A stretch of 64,000 nt of DNA from Fischerella sp. PCC 9605 (lineage in GTDB: Bacteria > Cyanobacteriota > Cyanobacteriia > Cyanobacteriales > Nostocaceae): NCBI RefSeq assembly GCF_000517105.1, contig NZ_KI912148.1:1048518-1112517 (forward strand), in the 5' to 3' direction. Of this stretch, positions 18,193-27,407 are shown piece after piece. The stretch's first letter is position 1; each line of letters starts with the position of its first letter. Both the position numbers and the translations under genes were made by a program. Under the pieces are notes generated by a model. The model did no database searches. It was not told the origin of the DNA and saw nothing but the letters and a program-made list of their open reading frames with translations.

Positions 18193-18255
18193 CTTTGTGC
18201 CTTTGTGTCTTAGTGGTTAAACATTTTTGAAACACGAAGACACCAAGACACAAAG
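18193..18255. repeat. Inverted repeat, GTGTCTTAG family (second copy)
   Basis: CTTTGTGCCTTTGTGTCTTAG-like left arm and CACCAAGACACAAAG right arm surround an AT-rich loop. It belongs to the same family as 9058-9124 and 36045-36111. Confidence 0.7.
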
Positions 18256-18360
18256 AGTAAAATAATTTTCATGCTTAGCAAAATTGAGTTTTTTATCATG
18301 CGAAAAAAATGCACACATATTAACACAAATAATTTATTAGTGTGCATCTTTGTGTATCTT

Positions 18361-20435
18361 TTAATTTACACTATTTACCTCAATAATCTCTGTGTATTCA
18401 AATTCATTCGGACTTTGTTTAACCAAAGGATATCTCTCTCCTCCCAACTCAATATAATCCTGTTCGCAATCAGGTTTGGAAGAATAGTAAACCAATACAT
18501 ATTCTCTACCTATTTTCTCTGCTATTTCTGCTGCTACTTCACCCCGCCATTGCGTTTTAGTCACCAATACGACTAATTGATTTGCTAATTTAGGAATTAT
18601 TCTAGCAATCTGTCGACGATTAACTTCATCCAAACTACCAAAGGGTGAATCCATGACTATCGGCAAAGTGCTAGTATCTGGCACCATTAACATTTTTCTT
18701 TGACTCCATTCCCTTACTCTGTCGATAATACCGCCGATAAACGATAAACTGAGGATTTGATTTTCACCAGTGGAAGCTGCTACTGGTGCTTCTATACCTG
18801 CTGTATTTTCTACCAGCGTTAGCTCATATCTATCACTAATTTTAGGAGTGTAAGGTGTAAACGAAATTTCACTAAATATTTCTTGTACTCGCTTTTCTAG
18901 TTGTAAGCGAAATTGTTGCTCTTGTCGTGACTTTACTAAAGTTAAACGTTCAATAGCATCTTGGGTAGCCGCAATGCGTCGTTGTGCTAGCGCTTGCCTT
19001 TCTTCATTCAGTTTCTGCTTGGCGATTTGTTTGCTTAGGCTTTCTATTTCCGTTTTATAATTAGCTATTTGCTGTTGGTTTGCACCTTGTTCTAAGGTTA
19101 AATCTGTAATTTTTTCTTCAATTTCATCCAAGCGTTTTTGTAGATTGCGAATTTCTTCACTTGGATCTTTTCGCAATCTTTCTTGAATGTTATCTAAATC
19201 TGCTTCTATTTGAGATATATTTTGTCTTAACTGATTGATTTCCGCTTGTTCTCTATCAATCTCTTCCCAAAATCCTACTGCTTGTTTATCTATTTCATCA
19301 ACTTGAGCGCTCATGCGAATAGCAGTTTCCTCTACTACTGATGAACCGGCTCTATCTAGCAAGCTTTTGACATTTTCGTGCGAGTGATTTCCCTCCTGTA
19401 ATTCTGCTCCACAAATGCAGCGTTGAGAACTTAGTAAATTATGTAAAAATTCCCGTGAAATCCCAGAGGTTAACTCGCCTCGCTGTTTTAAATCTTCAAT
19501 TATTTCCCGAAACTGTACTGTTGTTTCTGATAGCAATACCGTATATCCCCGTGTGGAAATTGCTTTTTTCAGTGCTTCCCACTTTTTTTTCAGTTCTCCA
19601 TGATTTGCTGATTTTTGCGATTCTAAATTTTGCCGTCTTTCTTGCAATTCTTTGGCGGCGCTGAGTTCTCGCAAACGGTTACTTGTTTCTTTTTTGATAG
19701 TTTGTTGATATTCTAACTCTTGTTTAATTTCTGTTTGCCTGTTATTGATTCGCTCAATTTCCTGTTCTATTTTTGCCTGTTGTCTTAAAAGCTGTTTGGT
19801 TTCTGAGTCACCAATAATTTTTAATTCGTTTTCTAAAGTTTTCTTGGCTTCGCTTAAATGCCTGATAGAACGATTAATTACCTCAACTCCTAACAATATT
19901 TTGGTGGCTTCGGCAATTTCAGCCTTTTTATCAGAACGCACAATCTGTTCTATGCGCTCTCCATCAAAGAAAAAATATTGATGTAAGCTACTAGGTAAAA
20001 TTTGGTTAATTATATCTTCTAAATTTTGATTGGGTGGGACAAAATACCACGAGCCATCATCTCTACCCACCCACATACTTAACTCTGTTTTACCAGGCTC
20101 AAAATCACTTTCGTTTTTATAAACCCGACAGGAGCGTTTAATCCGATAGCGTTTACTATCATGCTCCCAAACAATTCTACCCAACATTCTACAGGTTGAC
20201 CAATTTTAGCTTCAGCTATGGCACGTTTATTTACTAATTGTTCTGCTGAAGCAAAAGCGGCACTAAATTTTTCGTACAGTACCCAAGTAAATGCATTCAG
20301 TAAACTTGTTTTACCTGCGCCGTTATTACCGTGAATTATAGTTGTGTTACTAACATCTCCATGAGCTAACACTATCTCTGGGGTTTTTGCATAGAAGGAG
20401 CGAAAATTGCACAGCTTAATTGAAATGAGCTTCAT
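18361..20435 (-). pseudogene. Second DndD-like SMC ATPase, frameshifted
   Basis: The N-terminal frame (20079-20435) has Walker A GNNGAGKTS, and the main frame (18361-20187) has FFFDGERIEQIV, a central CICGAEL zinc-hook-like motif, long coiled coils and the C-terminal STGENQILSLSFIGGIIDR signature with Walker B IVMDSPFGSLD. They join cleanly if one base is restored near 20174: VECWV(E)IVWEHDSKRYRIKR becomes continuous. The whole would be about 690 residues, an SbcC/DndD-type ATPase distinct from dndD. It overlaps the upstream small gene by four bases (ATGA). Its restriction-side location suggests an effector partner of the helicase. The deletion may be real or a sequencing error. Confidence 0.8.
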
Positions 20436-20605
20436 CGCACTGCTTCCTTCACAATTCTCAAAATATCATCATTGATAGGGCTGTTACTTTTTTTATCTAG
20501 TCTGCTTTTTTCTAACTGCCATACCTGTTCGATTATTTGTCGCACTTCTGGTGCAGCACTAGCTATTGGCTCTTGCACGTCATCTATATTCGTTTGTTTA
20601 TTCAT
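20432..20605 (-). CDS. Small protein coupled to the DndD-like ATPase
   Basis: A 57-residue protein from an ATG at 20605 (MNKQTNIDDVQEPIAS); the frame extends to 20665, but that upstream stretch overlaps a GCGATCGC site and looks non-coding. The product is helical and charged (EVRQIIEQVWQLEKSRLDKK, DDILRIVKEAVR). Its stop overlaps the start of the ATPase gene (ATGA), which argues for a real, translationally coupled gene. No family is recognised. Confidence 0.6.
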   Translation of the reverse strand: MNKQTNIDDVQEPIASAAPEVRQIIEQVWQLEKSRLDKKSNSPINDDILRIVKEAVR

Positions 20606-20877
20606 GTTTTTATTAAAAGAATGTATTTTTTGATATTCTAACCACGGAGACCAGAGCGATCGCATCCGTAGAGGTACTGTTTCATTTGCTTCTTAAGACT
20701 AGATTGAATGTCAAGAAAAGCAAGTTTTTTGAAAGTGGTTAGTGGTTAATTATTGGTTGTTTAATAGTAATCACTTCAGTTTTTTATATTCAACCACAGA
20801 TGCACACAGATAAATACAGATGAAATATCGGTATTCGGGGAAAAGGACAATATCCTTTCCCCTTTCCCCTTCTTCTT

Positions 20878-22392
20878 TCAAACATCCAATAATCCATATC
20901 GTTTTTGTAAATCAAGTAACTTGATTCTCGCTTCACCAGCATTGTCTGCTAAATCAGCAAATTCTACAAAGCGTCGTAATTCTTTTCTTAATAAGTTACG
21001 TTCCACTTCTAAAGTTTTTCTGTCTAAATCTGGTGGCAAAACTATCATGTCAAAAATTGTGGCGCGTTCTTTGCCTGGATGTGGACGCAAAACCCGTCCG
21101 CGTCGCTGGATAAATTGCCGGGGATTGCCGGAACTTGCCAAAATCACAGCAGTTTGAATAGCTGGAATATCTACACCTTCATCTAAACAGCGAATTGCAA
21201 CTAAACCTTGTAATTCACCGCTTTCAAATTGACGGCGTAAAACTTCTCTTTCTTCTAGAGAAGTTTGAGCAGTGTAGGTGCTTACCCTATAACCTAATTC
21301 TACTCCTAAAATTTTGGCAACTTCTTTGAGTTGGTGCAAGCTAGAACGCTGTCCCGCTTCTTGAGAAGAATCACTGCAATAAAAAAGTGTATGAGTTGTT
21401 TCGCGACGAGTAGCCATTAACTCACGCAAAGCGTTTAATTTATTTTCTGCTGCACTAATTAGCCTTGCGCGTTGCATCAATAACGGCTTTAAATCTTCGT
21501 TATCTTCATAATTACCCAGTTCTACATTTTCTTTTTCTCGATACAAAAGTGCCCGTCCAATTTTTTGTGTTAGTTTGGCATAGGCACGGCTTTCTGTTTC
21601 GGTTAATTCCACGAGAATGGGATAGTAAAGATAATGCACTAAAGCGCCTTGAGCGATCGCGTCTTTTAAAGTGAATTCTGGTTGTAAAACCGGGCCAAAA
21701 TAATCAAATATAGATTGAGTTCCAGTTTCATCAAAATATCTTTCGGGTGTGGCAGATAAAGCCAGTCGCAAACCAACGCGGCGAGGTAAACTTTCTTCTA
21801 ACCTAGGTGCACCTAAATTGTGAGCTTCATCACCGATAATTAAAGTTCTTTCGGGAAAATATTTAAGTTGAGATTGGAACCCATCGCCAATTAAGGTGGA
21901 GTTGGTAGTGATAACTGTGAGAAATGGTTGCGAACTAGAACGGACGTTGTACAGTTGGCTAGAAAGTTGACTTTGCCAAGTGCGTAAGTTTTCAAAAGCT
22001 AAGATGGGTTGCAAATTAAATTTTTCACATTCTCGCGCCCATTGGGAAACAAGATGGCGGTAAGGACACACCACTAGCAATGCTTGCAAGTGAATTTGTT
22101 TGTATAACTCGCAAGCTACTGAGAGTGCTGTAATAGTCTTACCGCTACCTGTTGCCATTTTCAGCGTCCCTCTGCCGTTGTTGGCAAACCAGCTATTTAC
22201 CGCTTGGCGCTGATATTGCCGCAATTGCAGAGATGCTGGCATTGTTGGGCATCCTGGTAATGGTTGTTGAGTTTGATAACTGCCCTTGCTTTCACCTGCA
22301 AATGGTATTTTGAGAAGGGTGATTTCCCCAGTTGTGGCAACCGCCGTTTTGAAAGTGGGCAGTTGCCGGACTTTTGGTTGTGTCAGATACAT
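20878..22392 (-). CDS. DNA phosphorothioation system restriction helicase
   Basis: A 504-residue superfamily 2 helicase with MATGSGKTITAL (Walker A, about 79-90), GDEAHNLG (DEAH box, about 186-193), LALSATP, and the C-terminal motifs GLVAIRCLDEGVDIP and QFIQRRGRVLRP. It resembles the Dnd-linked restriction helicase family (TIGR04095-type, from memory), thought to act against DNA that lacks the phosphorothioate mark. No nuclease motif is visible, so cleavage would need a partner, possibly the DndD-like ATPase or GIY-YIG-like protein (inference). It closes the Dnd island next to lexA. Confidence 0.85.
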   Translation of the reverse strand: MYLTQPKVRQLPTFKTAVATTGEITLLKIPFAGESKGSYQTQQPLPGCPTMPASLQLRQYQRQAVNSWFANNGRGTLKMATGSGKTITALSVACELYKQIHLQALLVVCPYRHLVSQWARECEKFNLQPILAFENLRTWQSQLSSQLYNVRSSSQPFLTVITTNSTLIGDGFQSQLKYFPERTLIIGDEAHNLGAPRLEESLPRRVGLRLALSATPERYFDETGTQSIFDYFGPVLQPEFTLKDAIAQGALVHYLYYPILVELTETESRAYAKLTQKIGRALLYREKENVELGNYEDNEDLKPLLMQRARLISAAENKLNALRELMATRRETTHTLFYCSDSSQEAGQRSSLHQLKEVAKILGVELGYRVSTYTAQTSLEEREVLRRQFESGELQGLVAIRCLDEGVDIPAIQTAVILASSGNPRQFIQRRGRVLRPHPGKERATIFDMIVLPPDLDRKTLEVERNLLRKELRRFVEFADLADNAGEARIKLLDLQKRYGLLDV

Positions 22393-22420
22393 TGATGTTG
22401 AACTACGTATAAATAGAGAG

Positions 22421-22502
22421 TGGTGATGGGGTGATGGGGTGATGGGGTGATGGGGTGATGGGGTGAAATTTTTCTCCCCACCTCCCTATCTCCCCATCCC
22501 CC
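22421..22502. repeat. GGGGTGAT tandem repeat between the helicase gene and lexA
   Basis: Five or six near-perfect GGTGATGG-type units are followed by CTCCCCA/CTCCCTATC units of opposite composition. The same unit lies inside the GNAT gene at 4259-4318. Confidence 0.85.
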
Positions 22503-22504
22503 TG

Positions 22505-23110
22505 TTAGTTGTAACTGCGCCAGACGCCAACTAGGGAACCTTGCACCTGCACCTGCATAGCAGGTACTTCAATGGGGTTGTACCTTGGGTTGGCAGGTTT
22601 GAGGGTGACGCGATCGCCTTGGCGATAAAATCGCTTTAATGTTGTACCGTATCCATCCACTCTGGCGGCGACAATAGTACCATTTTTGAGTTGATCTGGT
22701 TCTGGTACTGGGCGCAAAAATACTAAATCTCCATCAACAATGCAATCTTCAATCATGCTATCGCCTGCTACCCGCAAAGCATAAGTTTGGGATGGCAAAG
22801 ACAAATTAGAAAAGTCAAGATGTTCGACCGCATCGGTAAATGGTTCTATTAAACCACCAGCAGCAATTGCACCCAAAATTGGTATACCATGCTTTAAGGG
22901 ACGTAAAATTCTAATCGTCCGTGCTTTTCCTTCACTCCATTCAATGTATCCTTTAGTGCGTAAATGTTCTAGGCGACTTTGAATTGGTGCTGGTGACTTC
23001 AAATTCATTGCCTGCATCATTTGCCGAATCGAAGGCGAATGCTGGTGTTGTCGAATATATTCCGCCAACCATTCGTAAAGTTCTCGTTGCGCTTCTGTTA
23101 GTCTTTCCAT
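22505..23110 (-). CDS. lexA: LexA repressor
   Basis: A 201-residue protein of normal length. Winged-helix DNA-binding domain at residues 1-65 (SPSIRQMMQAMNLKSPAPIQSRLEHL), Ala84-Gly85 cleavage site in AIAAGG, catalytic Ser118 in GDSMIED and catalytic Lys159 in TTLKRF. All parts needed for RecA-stimulated self-cleavage are present, which is not true of every cyanobacterial LexA. A LexA-type operator lies 33 bp upstream, so the gene is probably autoregulated. The targets would be DNA-repair genes. No other matching operator was noticed in the window by eye. Confidence 0.96.
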   Translation of the reverse strand: MERLTEAQRELYEWLAEYIRQHQHSPSIRQMMQAMNLKSPAPIQSRLEHLRTKGYIEWSEGKARTIRILRPLKHGIPILGAIAAGGLIEPFTDAVEHLDFSNLSLPSQTYALRVAGDSMIEDCIVDGDLVFLRPVPEPDQLKNGTIVAARVDGYGTTLKRFYRQGDRVTLKPANPRYNPIEVPAMQVQVQGSLVGVWRSYN

Positions 23111-23133
23111 AAATTTGTAGGGAGGTAAATATA

Positions 23134-23156
23134 AATGTTCTTAGAACATTAGTACT
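23134..23156 (-). promoter_or_regulatory. LexA operator upstream of lexA
   Basis: Read on the minus strand, 23156-23143 is AGTACTAATGTTCT, which fits the Anabaena LexA consensus RGTACNNNDGTWC (established in PCC 7120, from memory). It overlaps a second 17-bp palindrome, AATGTTCTTAGAACATT (23134-23150), giving two adjacent symmetric sites. Position is 24-46 bp before the lexA start. Confidence 0.8.
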
Positions 23157-23246
23157 ACAAAAAACCCCCCTACGGAAAGAGAAAAGTAAAAAGTTAAAAA
23201 TTAAAAGAAATTACTTTTGACTTTTGACCTTTGACTTTTTACTTGT

Positions 23247-24167
23247 TTACTCTGCTCCTAAAAAGCTAGCAAGTAAAGCTTTTTGTACGTGCATGCGATT
23301 TTCGGCCTGATCCCAAACGCGTGAGTGCGAACCTTCGATGACTTCATTAGTAATTTCTTCGCCGCGATGGGCTGGTAAGCAGTGTAAAACAATCGCTTCT
23401 TTTTCGGCAAGGCTCAACAGTTGCTCATTAATTTGATAAGGTTGGAAAATTGGTAAGCGATCGCCTGCTTCTGATTCTTGCCCCATACTTGCCCAAACAT
23501 CCGTGTAAAGCACATGAGAACCCTTGGTTGCTGCTTCGGGATCGTTAGTGACTATTACTTGCGTTTTATTAGCTGTGATCGCGCGTGCTTTTTCGATAAT
23601 TGTTGCATTTGGTTCAAATCCATTCGGTGTGGCAACTCTCACATTCATGCCTACCAAAGCACAACCAAGCATTAAAGAATTAGCAACATTGTTACCATCA
23701 CCAACATAGGTCAAGGTTAGTCCAGAAAGAGTGCCAAAACACTCTTGAATCGTCAATAAATCGGCTAAAACCTGACAAGGATGCTCTAAATCAGTAAGAG
23801 CATTAATTACTGGAATCTTGGCATAATGGGCAAAAATTTCCAATTCCTGCTGTGCAAAAGTGCGAATTGCCAAAATATCCAAATATCTATCCAAAACCCG
23901 CGCTGTATCCTGTACGGGTTCACCACGACTAACTTGCGTGACATTTGGATTCAGGTCTATTACTTGTCCACCCAGTTGGTACATCGCCACGGTAAAACTT
24001 ACCCGTGTGCGAGTTGAAGCCTTAGAAAACAATAGCCCCAACACCTTATGACACCGTAACCTCAACTGTTGAGATTTCAGTTGGGTTGCCATTTGCAGAA
24101 GTTCTTGAACCTCTTGGGAACTGAGGTCTGCCAGACTTAATAAATCTCGTCCGCTCAACGCTGCCAT
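23247..24167 (-). CDS. argF: Ornithine carbamoyltransferase
   Basis: A 306-residue protein of standard length. Carbamoyl-phosphate motif STRTR at residues 51-55, HPCQ near 130 and the ornithine-site HCLPAHRG near 268 are all intact. It condenses carbamoyl phosphate with ornithine to citrulline in arginine synthesis, in the cytoplasm. It stands alone, without other arg genes beside it, as is usual in cyanobacteria. The 330-bp region upstream to the tRNA gene is AT-rich, and I could not assign an operator in it. Confidence 0.97.
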   Translation of the reverse strand: MAALSGRDLLSLADLSSQEVQELLQMATQLKSQQLRLRCHKVLGLLFSKASTRTRVSFTVAMYQLGGQVIDLNPNVTQVSRGEPVQDTARVLDRYLDILAIRTFAQQELEIFAHYAKIPVINALTDLEHPCQVLADLLTIQECFGTLSGLTLTYVGDGNNVANSLMLGCALVGMNVRVATPNGFEPNATIIEKARAITANKTQVIVTNDPEAATKGSHVLYTDVWASMGQESEAGDRLPIFQPYQINEQLLSLAEKEAIVLHCLPAHRGEEITNEVIEGSHSRVWDQAENRMHVQKALLASFLGAE

Positions 24168-24498
24168 GCTTCTAGTTTGTAAAGAAAAATTATGTCTTTT
24201 CGTTTCTGTACACAGCCGTGCAAAAAGTAGCGCTTTAAAACTGTACCAAATATTCCTACATCTAAACCTAGAGTTTCAGGTTATTGTGATGTTGATATTA
24301 GTTTATCAACCTTATCTGTGCTTAAAGTTCGCAAAATAGCAGAAGTACTGTTGTGAAAGAAGTTTATGTGTACCTAGTGAGAAACTAATTTTTTTTTGCT
24401 ATTGTTGGTTTACAACTAGCTAGGTTATGGTAAGATAGTAAATCGGTGCGGCTTTTGAAAGCAAAAGCTAGTTTGCGTTCATACTTAATCAAACCTGC
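24168..24498. other. Intergenic region upstream of argF and of tRNA-Thr
   Basis: AT-rich sequence without a supported gene. Promoters for the divergent argF and tRNA-Thr genes should lie here, but no strong consensus stands out by eye. A short open frame at 24385-24636 is an artefact of the tRNA. Confidence 0.5.
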
Positions 24499-24570
24499 GC
24501 CAGCATAGCACAGTGGTAGTGCATCCGACTTGTAATCGGAAGGTCGTCGGTTCAAATCCGACTGCTGGCT
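24499..24570 (+). tRNA. trnT: tRNA-Thr (anticodon TGT)
   Basis: 72 nt. The acceptor arms GCCAGCA (24499-24505) and TGCTGGC (24563-24569) pair fully. The D-arm GCAC...GTGC, anticodon arm TCCGA-CTTGTAA-TCGGA with TGT, and T-arm GTCGG-TTCAAAT-CCGAC are all canonical. No CCA is encoded. It is followed by a strong terminator-like hairpin. Confidence 0.97.
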
Positions 24571-24579
24571 TTGAATCCG

Positions 24580-24603
24580 AAACCCCCAAAATTCGGGGGT
24601 TTT
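24580..24603 (+). terminator. Rho-independent terminator after tRNA-Thr
   Basis: AAACCCCC (24580-24587) pairs with GGGGGTTT (24595-24602) around a 7-nt loop and is followed by T residues, ten bases after the tRNA. Confidence 0.85.
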
Positions 24604-25161
24604 AGCTTGTATACATTCACAAATTAGATGTCTCAATTTTTTAGTAGAGGCGACTATCGTACATGCCCAAAGTCTTTGAAAATTTTATGTGCATCTAAGC
24701 AAAGACTATCAGCAATATCACAATATTTTGTCAATTATTGCAAAAAATTACTGCTAGTCAAATTTGGTAAAATAACAGTCCTGATTAAGAAAAGCAATGC
24801 TAATTTAAAAAGTAGGCACAGACAAATTAAAACCTTTAACCAAAGCCTTTAGGCTAGAGCTTGTGCCTCCGCCTCTAGTCTCATCGCAACTAATCCTAGG
24901 TTATTGCATCCGAAGAATGTATTTTCGCCTTGAGTTCATTTAGTTGTTTTGGAGGTTTTTGAACGCACAGCCAAGAATGCCTGCCTAGCTGGAATGAATT
25001 ACGGATGCTTTAGTTTGAGGATATTGTAGTTGCGAGTCTCGTCCACATTAGTTGAGTTATTCCTAATCTGAATTTCAACTCGTATAATTCCATAGCATGT
25101 TTAATAAACTACCGCTAGTTACTGACATTGTTCGGTCGTAATAGCGGTAGTTTAGTTTTGC
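24604..25161. other. Intergenic region between tRNA-Thr and the phosphoesterase gene
   Basis: No convincing gene. The only long frame (24628-24852) is Lys/Asn-rich with no start signal and no recognisable pattern. The right end holds the inverted repeat at 25106-25153. Confidence 0.5.
25106..25153. terminator. Candidate terminator hairpin
   Basis: AAACTACCGCTA (25106-25117) and TAGCGGTAGTTT (25142-25153) are perfect inverse complements separated by 24 nt, just past the stop of the minus-strand phosphoesterase gene. Confidence 0.55.
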
Positions 25162-26013
25162 TTAACCTTGTAGGGTAATAATAGTTACTTCTGGTGGACA
25201 AAACAAGCGACCTGGTGGATAAGTTCCTAAACCGCGATTAACATATAACTGGTTTGTCCCGACGTAATGAAACCCCTGTGCCCATTCCCAATGTCGCATC
25301 ACTTTAGCCAAACTTCCTTTCAAAAAGGGTATCCTTCGCCTCACTCTTTTAGGTATTTTGTCAACCAGCTGCTTATAGTAAACAACTACTGGGCCAATTC
25401 CTGGCAACACAATCTGACCGCCGTGGCTATGACCAGATAATTGCAAATCTACTCGCCATTGTTTTAAAAATTCGGCAGTATCTGGGTTGTGAGATAAGAC
25501 TATACGGGGTTTTGCAGGATCTAATTGGTTCATCACCGATGCAGGATGAAATTCCCGCGACCAATAATCAGCAAGTCCAACCAGAGGTAATTCTTCTCCT
25601 AGTGGATAGGCTATTTCGTTCCAAAGAACTGCGATCCCGATGCTAGTTAATGCATCTGTAATTTCTGCTTTTGAGCGATGATAGTAGATATCATGGTTGC
25701 CTAGTACAGCATAAATACCAGCGCGGCTTTGTAAATTTTTTAGTTGCAGTACTAGCTTATGAATTGGAGTCGGATCGTCGGTTACGTAGTCACCAGTTAG
25801 TATAACTAAATCAGGTTCTGCTTCATTGCTGGTGGCGATCGCTTTTTCTAACATTTCTTCTGACAACCGCAAACCATCGTAATGTAAATCTGACATCTGC
25901 ACCAGCTTCGTACCTTTTAACGATGCTGGCAAATCCTGAATATTAACCGTCAATGTCTCTACACTTAAAGAACCAGACAACAACCAGTGCATTGCGCTGA
26001 CATTACTCCTCAT
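25162..26013 (-). CDS. Calcineurin-like metallophosphoesterase (YkuE/YaeI type)
   Basis: A 283-residue protein with the complete metal-binding set: DLH (42-44), GDYV (74-77), GNHD (105-108), LSHNPD and GHSHGG (194-199). The long insert rich in Lys/Arg before LKGSLAKVMRHWEW is typical of the YkuE/YaeI/LpxG-like group, membrane-associated phosphodiesterases. A hydrophobic stretch, MHWLLSGSLSVETL, at the N-terminus is too short for a clear anchor. The physiological substrate is unknown. Confidence 0.85.
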   Translation of the reverse strand: MRSNVSAMHWLLSGSLSVETLTVNIQDLPASLKGTKLVQMSDLHYDGLRLSEEMLEKAIATSNEAEPDLVILTGDYVTDDPTPIHKLVLQLKNLQSRAGIYAVLGNHDIYYHRSKAEITDALTSIGIAVLWNEIAYPLGEELPLVGLADYWSREFHPASVMNQLDPAKPRIVLSHNPDTAEFLKQWRVDLQLSGHSHGGQIVLPGIGPVVVYYKQLVDKIPKRVRRRIPFLKGSLAKVMRHWEWAQGFHYVGTNQLYVNRGLGTYPPGRLFCPPEVTIITLQG

Positions 26014-26146
26014 ACCAGCGCCTTTAGCTTAACAAATATTCATCTTGTTAATCGTATAACCACGCTAACTTATTTAAGAATTAATATAAAAAGGTTGATT
26101 TGAAGTACTTTTAACTACATTTTGCAGAGCAGGTTGGAGGTCTAAG

Positions 26147-27268
26147 ATGAATCTTTTTGACATCCCCGCCATTGACCAACACGCCCACAATCTGCTCAAA
26201 CCAGAAGTAGCTGCCTGTAGTTCTTATGCTGCTGCCTTCACCGAAGGCTACGATCCAGAAATAATCAATCTCCATGCCCGCAATACCTTTTTCTATCGGC
26301 GCAGCTTGCGGGAAATAGCAGCTTTTCTCAACTGTGAACCACAGGAAGAGGCAATATTAGCACGTCGGGAAAGCCTAGGGTTAGAACAGTTAACAAAACT
26401 GTATTTAAGCGCCGCCAACCTAGAAGCAATTTACTTAGATGATGGATTGCAACCAGACTCTATCCTGCCGCTATCGTGGCATGAGAAATTTGTTCCTGTC
26501 AAAAGAATTTTGCGACTGGAAGTCTTGGCAGAAAAACTGATTGCCGAAATTGATGATTTCGATACATTCCTAGAAAGATTTATTAGCGAAATTGATCCAC
26601 CGCCTGCTGGAGTTGTTGGCTTTAAGAGTATTGCTTGTTACCGTAGTGGCTTGGATATCCAACCTGTTTCTTTAGCTGCGGCAGCTTGTAGTTTTTACGA
26701 CCTCAAACAACAATTTGAACATCAACCACTGCGCCTTGTAAATAAGCACCTGATTGACTTTTTGCTACAACAGGCGCTCTTAGTTGCGGCTAAATATCAG
26801 CTACCAGTACAATTTCATACTGGCTACGGCGATCCGGATTTAGATTTGCGATGGGCAAATCCTCTCTACTTGCGTCGCCTTTTGGAATCACCCGAGTATC
26901 GACATGTTCCTATTGTCTTACTCCATGCTTCTTATCCTTATATGCGGGAAGCTGGGTATCTGGCTTCTGTCTACCCCCAAGTCTATTTAGATTTCGGTTT
27001 AGCAGTACCTTTTTTGAGTGTATCCGGGATGCGTGCAACCCTCAGACAACTGTTGGAGTTGACACCTACTAGTAAATTAATGTATTCCTCCGATGCTCAT
27101 TCAATTCCAGAATTGTATTATTTGGCAGCAAAGTGGAGTCGGCAAATTTTGGCAGAAGTGTTGGAGGAAGCAATTCGGGATTCTGATATTACCGTCAGTG
27201 AATTTGATGGTATAGCCACTGGGATTTTACGCGAAAACGCCTTTTCTCTTTATATAAATAAAAAATAA
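26147..27268 (+). CDS. Amidohydrolase family protein (FluG N-terminal-like)
   Basis: A 373-residue TIM-barrel amidohydrolase with metal ligands DQHAH near the start (His12, His14), FHTGYGDPDL near residue 223, VLLHASYPY and SSDAHSIPEL near 313. This arrangement matches the PF04909 group that includes the FluG N-terminal domain and gamma-glutamylamide or resorcylate-type hydrolases. The exact reaction cannot be named. The ATG has a clean GGAGG site eight bases upstream. It appears to be a single-gene unit. Confidence 0.8.
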   Translation: MNLFDIPAIDQHAHNLLKPEVAACSSYAAAFTEGYDPEIINLHARNTFFYRRSLREIAAFLNCEPQEEAILARRESLGLEQLTKLYLSAANLEAIYLDDGLQPDSILPLSWHEKFVPVKRILRLEVLAEKLIAEIDDFDTFLERFISEIDPPPAGVVGFKSIACYRSGLDIQPVSLAAAACSFYDLKQQFEHQPLRLVNKHLIDFLLQQALLVAAKYQLPVQFHTGYGDPDLDLRWANPLYLRRLLESPEYRHVPIVLLHASYPYMREAGYLASVYPQVYLDFGLAVPFLSVSGMRATLRQLLELTPTSKLMYSSDAHSIPELYYLAAKWSRQILAEVLEEAIRDSDITVSEFDGIATGILRENAFSLYINKK

Positions 27269-27329
27269 GCTGGTTTTATAGCAATATATATTCGCGATCG
27301 CTTGTTCTTCTCTTCAAAAAGGTAGCAAT

Positions 27330-27405
27330 TTGAAACGCACCAGGGGCGCTGAGTAGGCGCAGAGGATCGCAGAGTTCTTGGTGAAAAATTTCGCGTACGA
27401 ACTTA
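27330..27405. repeat. Dispersed repeat of the AACGCACCAGG family
   Basis: AAACGCACCAGG followed by GGCGCAGAGG-type text and ending in AAAATTTCGCGTACGAACTT. A closely similar copy lies at 50516-50594, with shorter relatives at 11287-11335 and 54509-54540. Confidence 0.65.
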
Positions 27406-27407
27406 TT

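Noticed and set aside
7090-22392. Missing dndA in the Dnd island
   Set aside because: Not treated as a defect: many Dnd systems use a housekeeping cysteine desulfurase instead of a linked DndA, so absence alone shows nothing.
24385-24636. Open frame of 83 codons over the tRNA-Thr gene on the minus strand
   Set aside because: It is the antisense reading of the tRNA (SDLNRRPSDYKSDALP pattern), a well-known artefact.
24628-24852. 74-codon plus-strand frame after the tRNA terminator
   Set aside because: No ribosome site, Lys/Asn-rich random composition, no family pattern.
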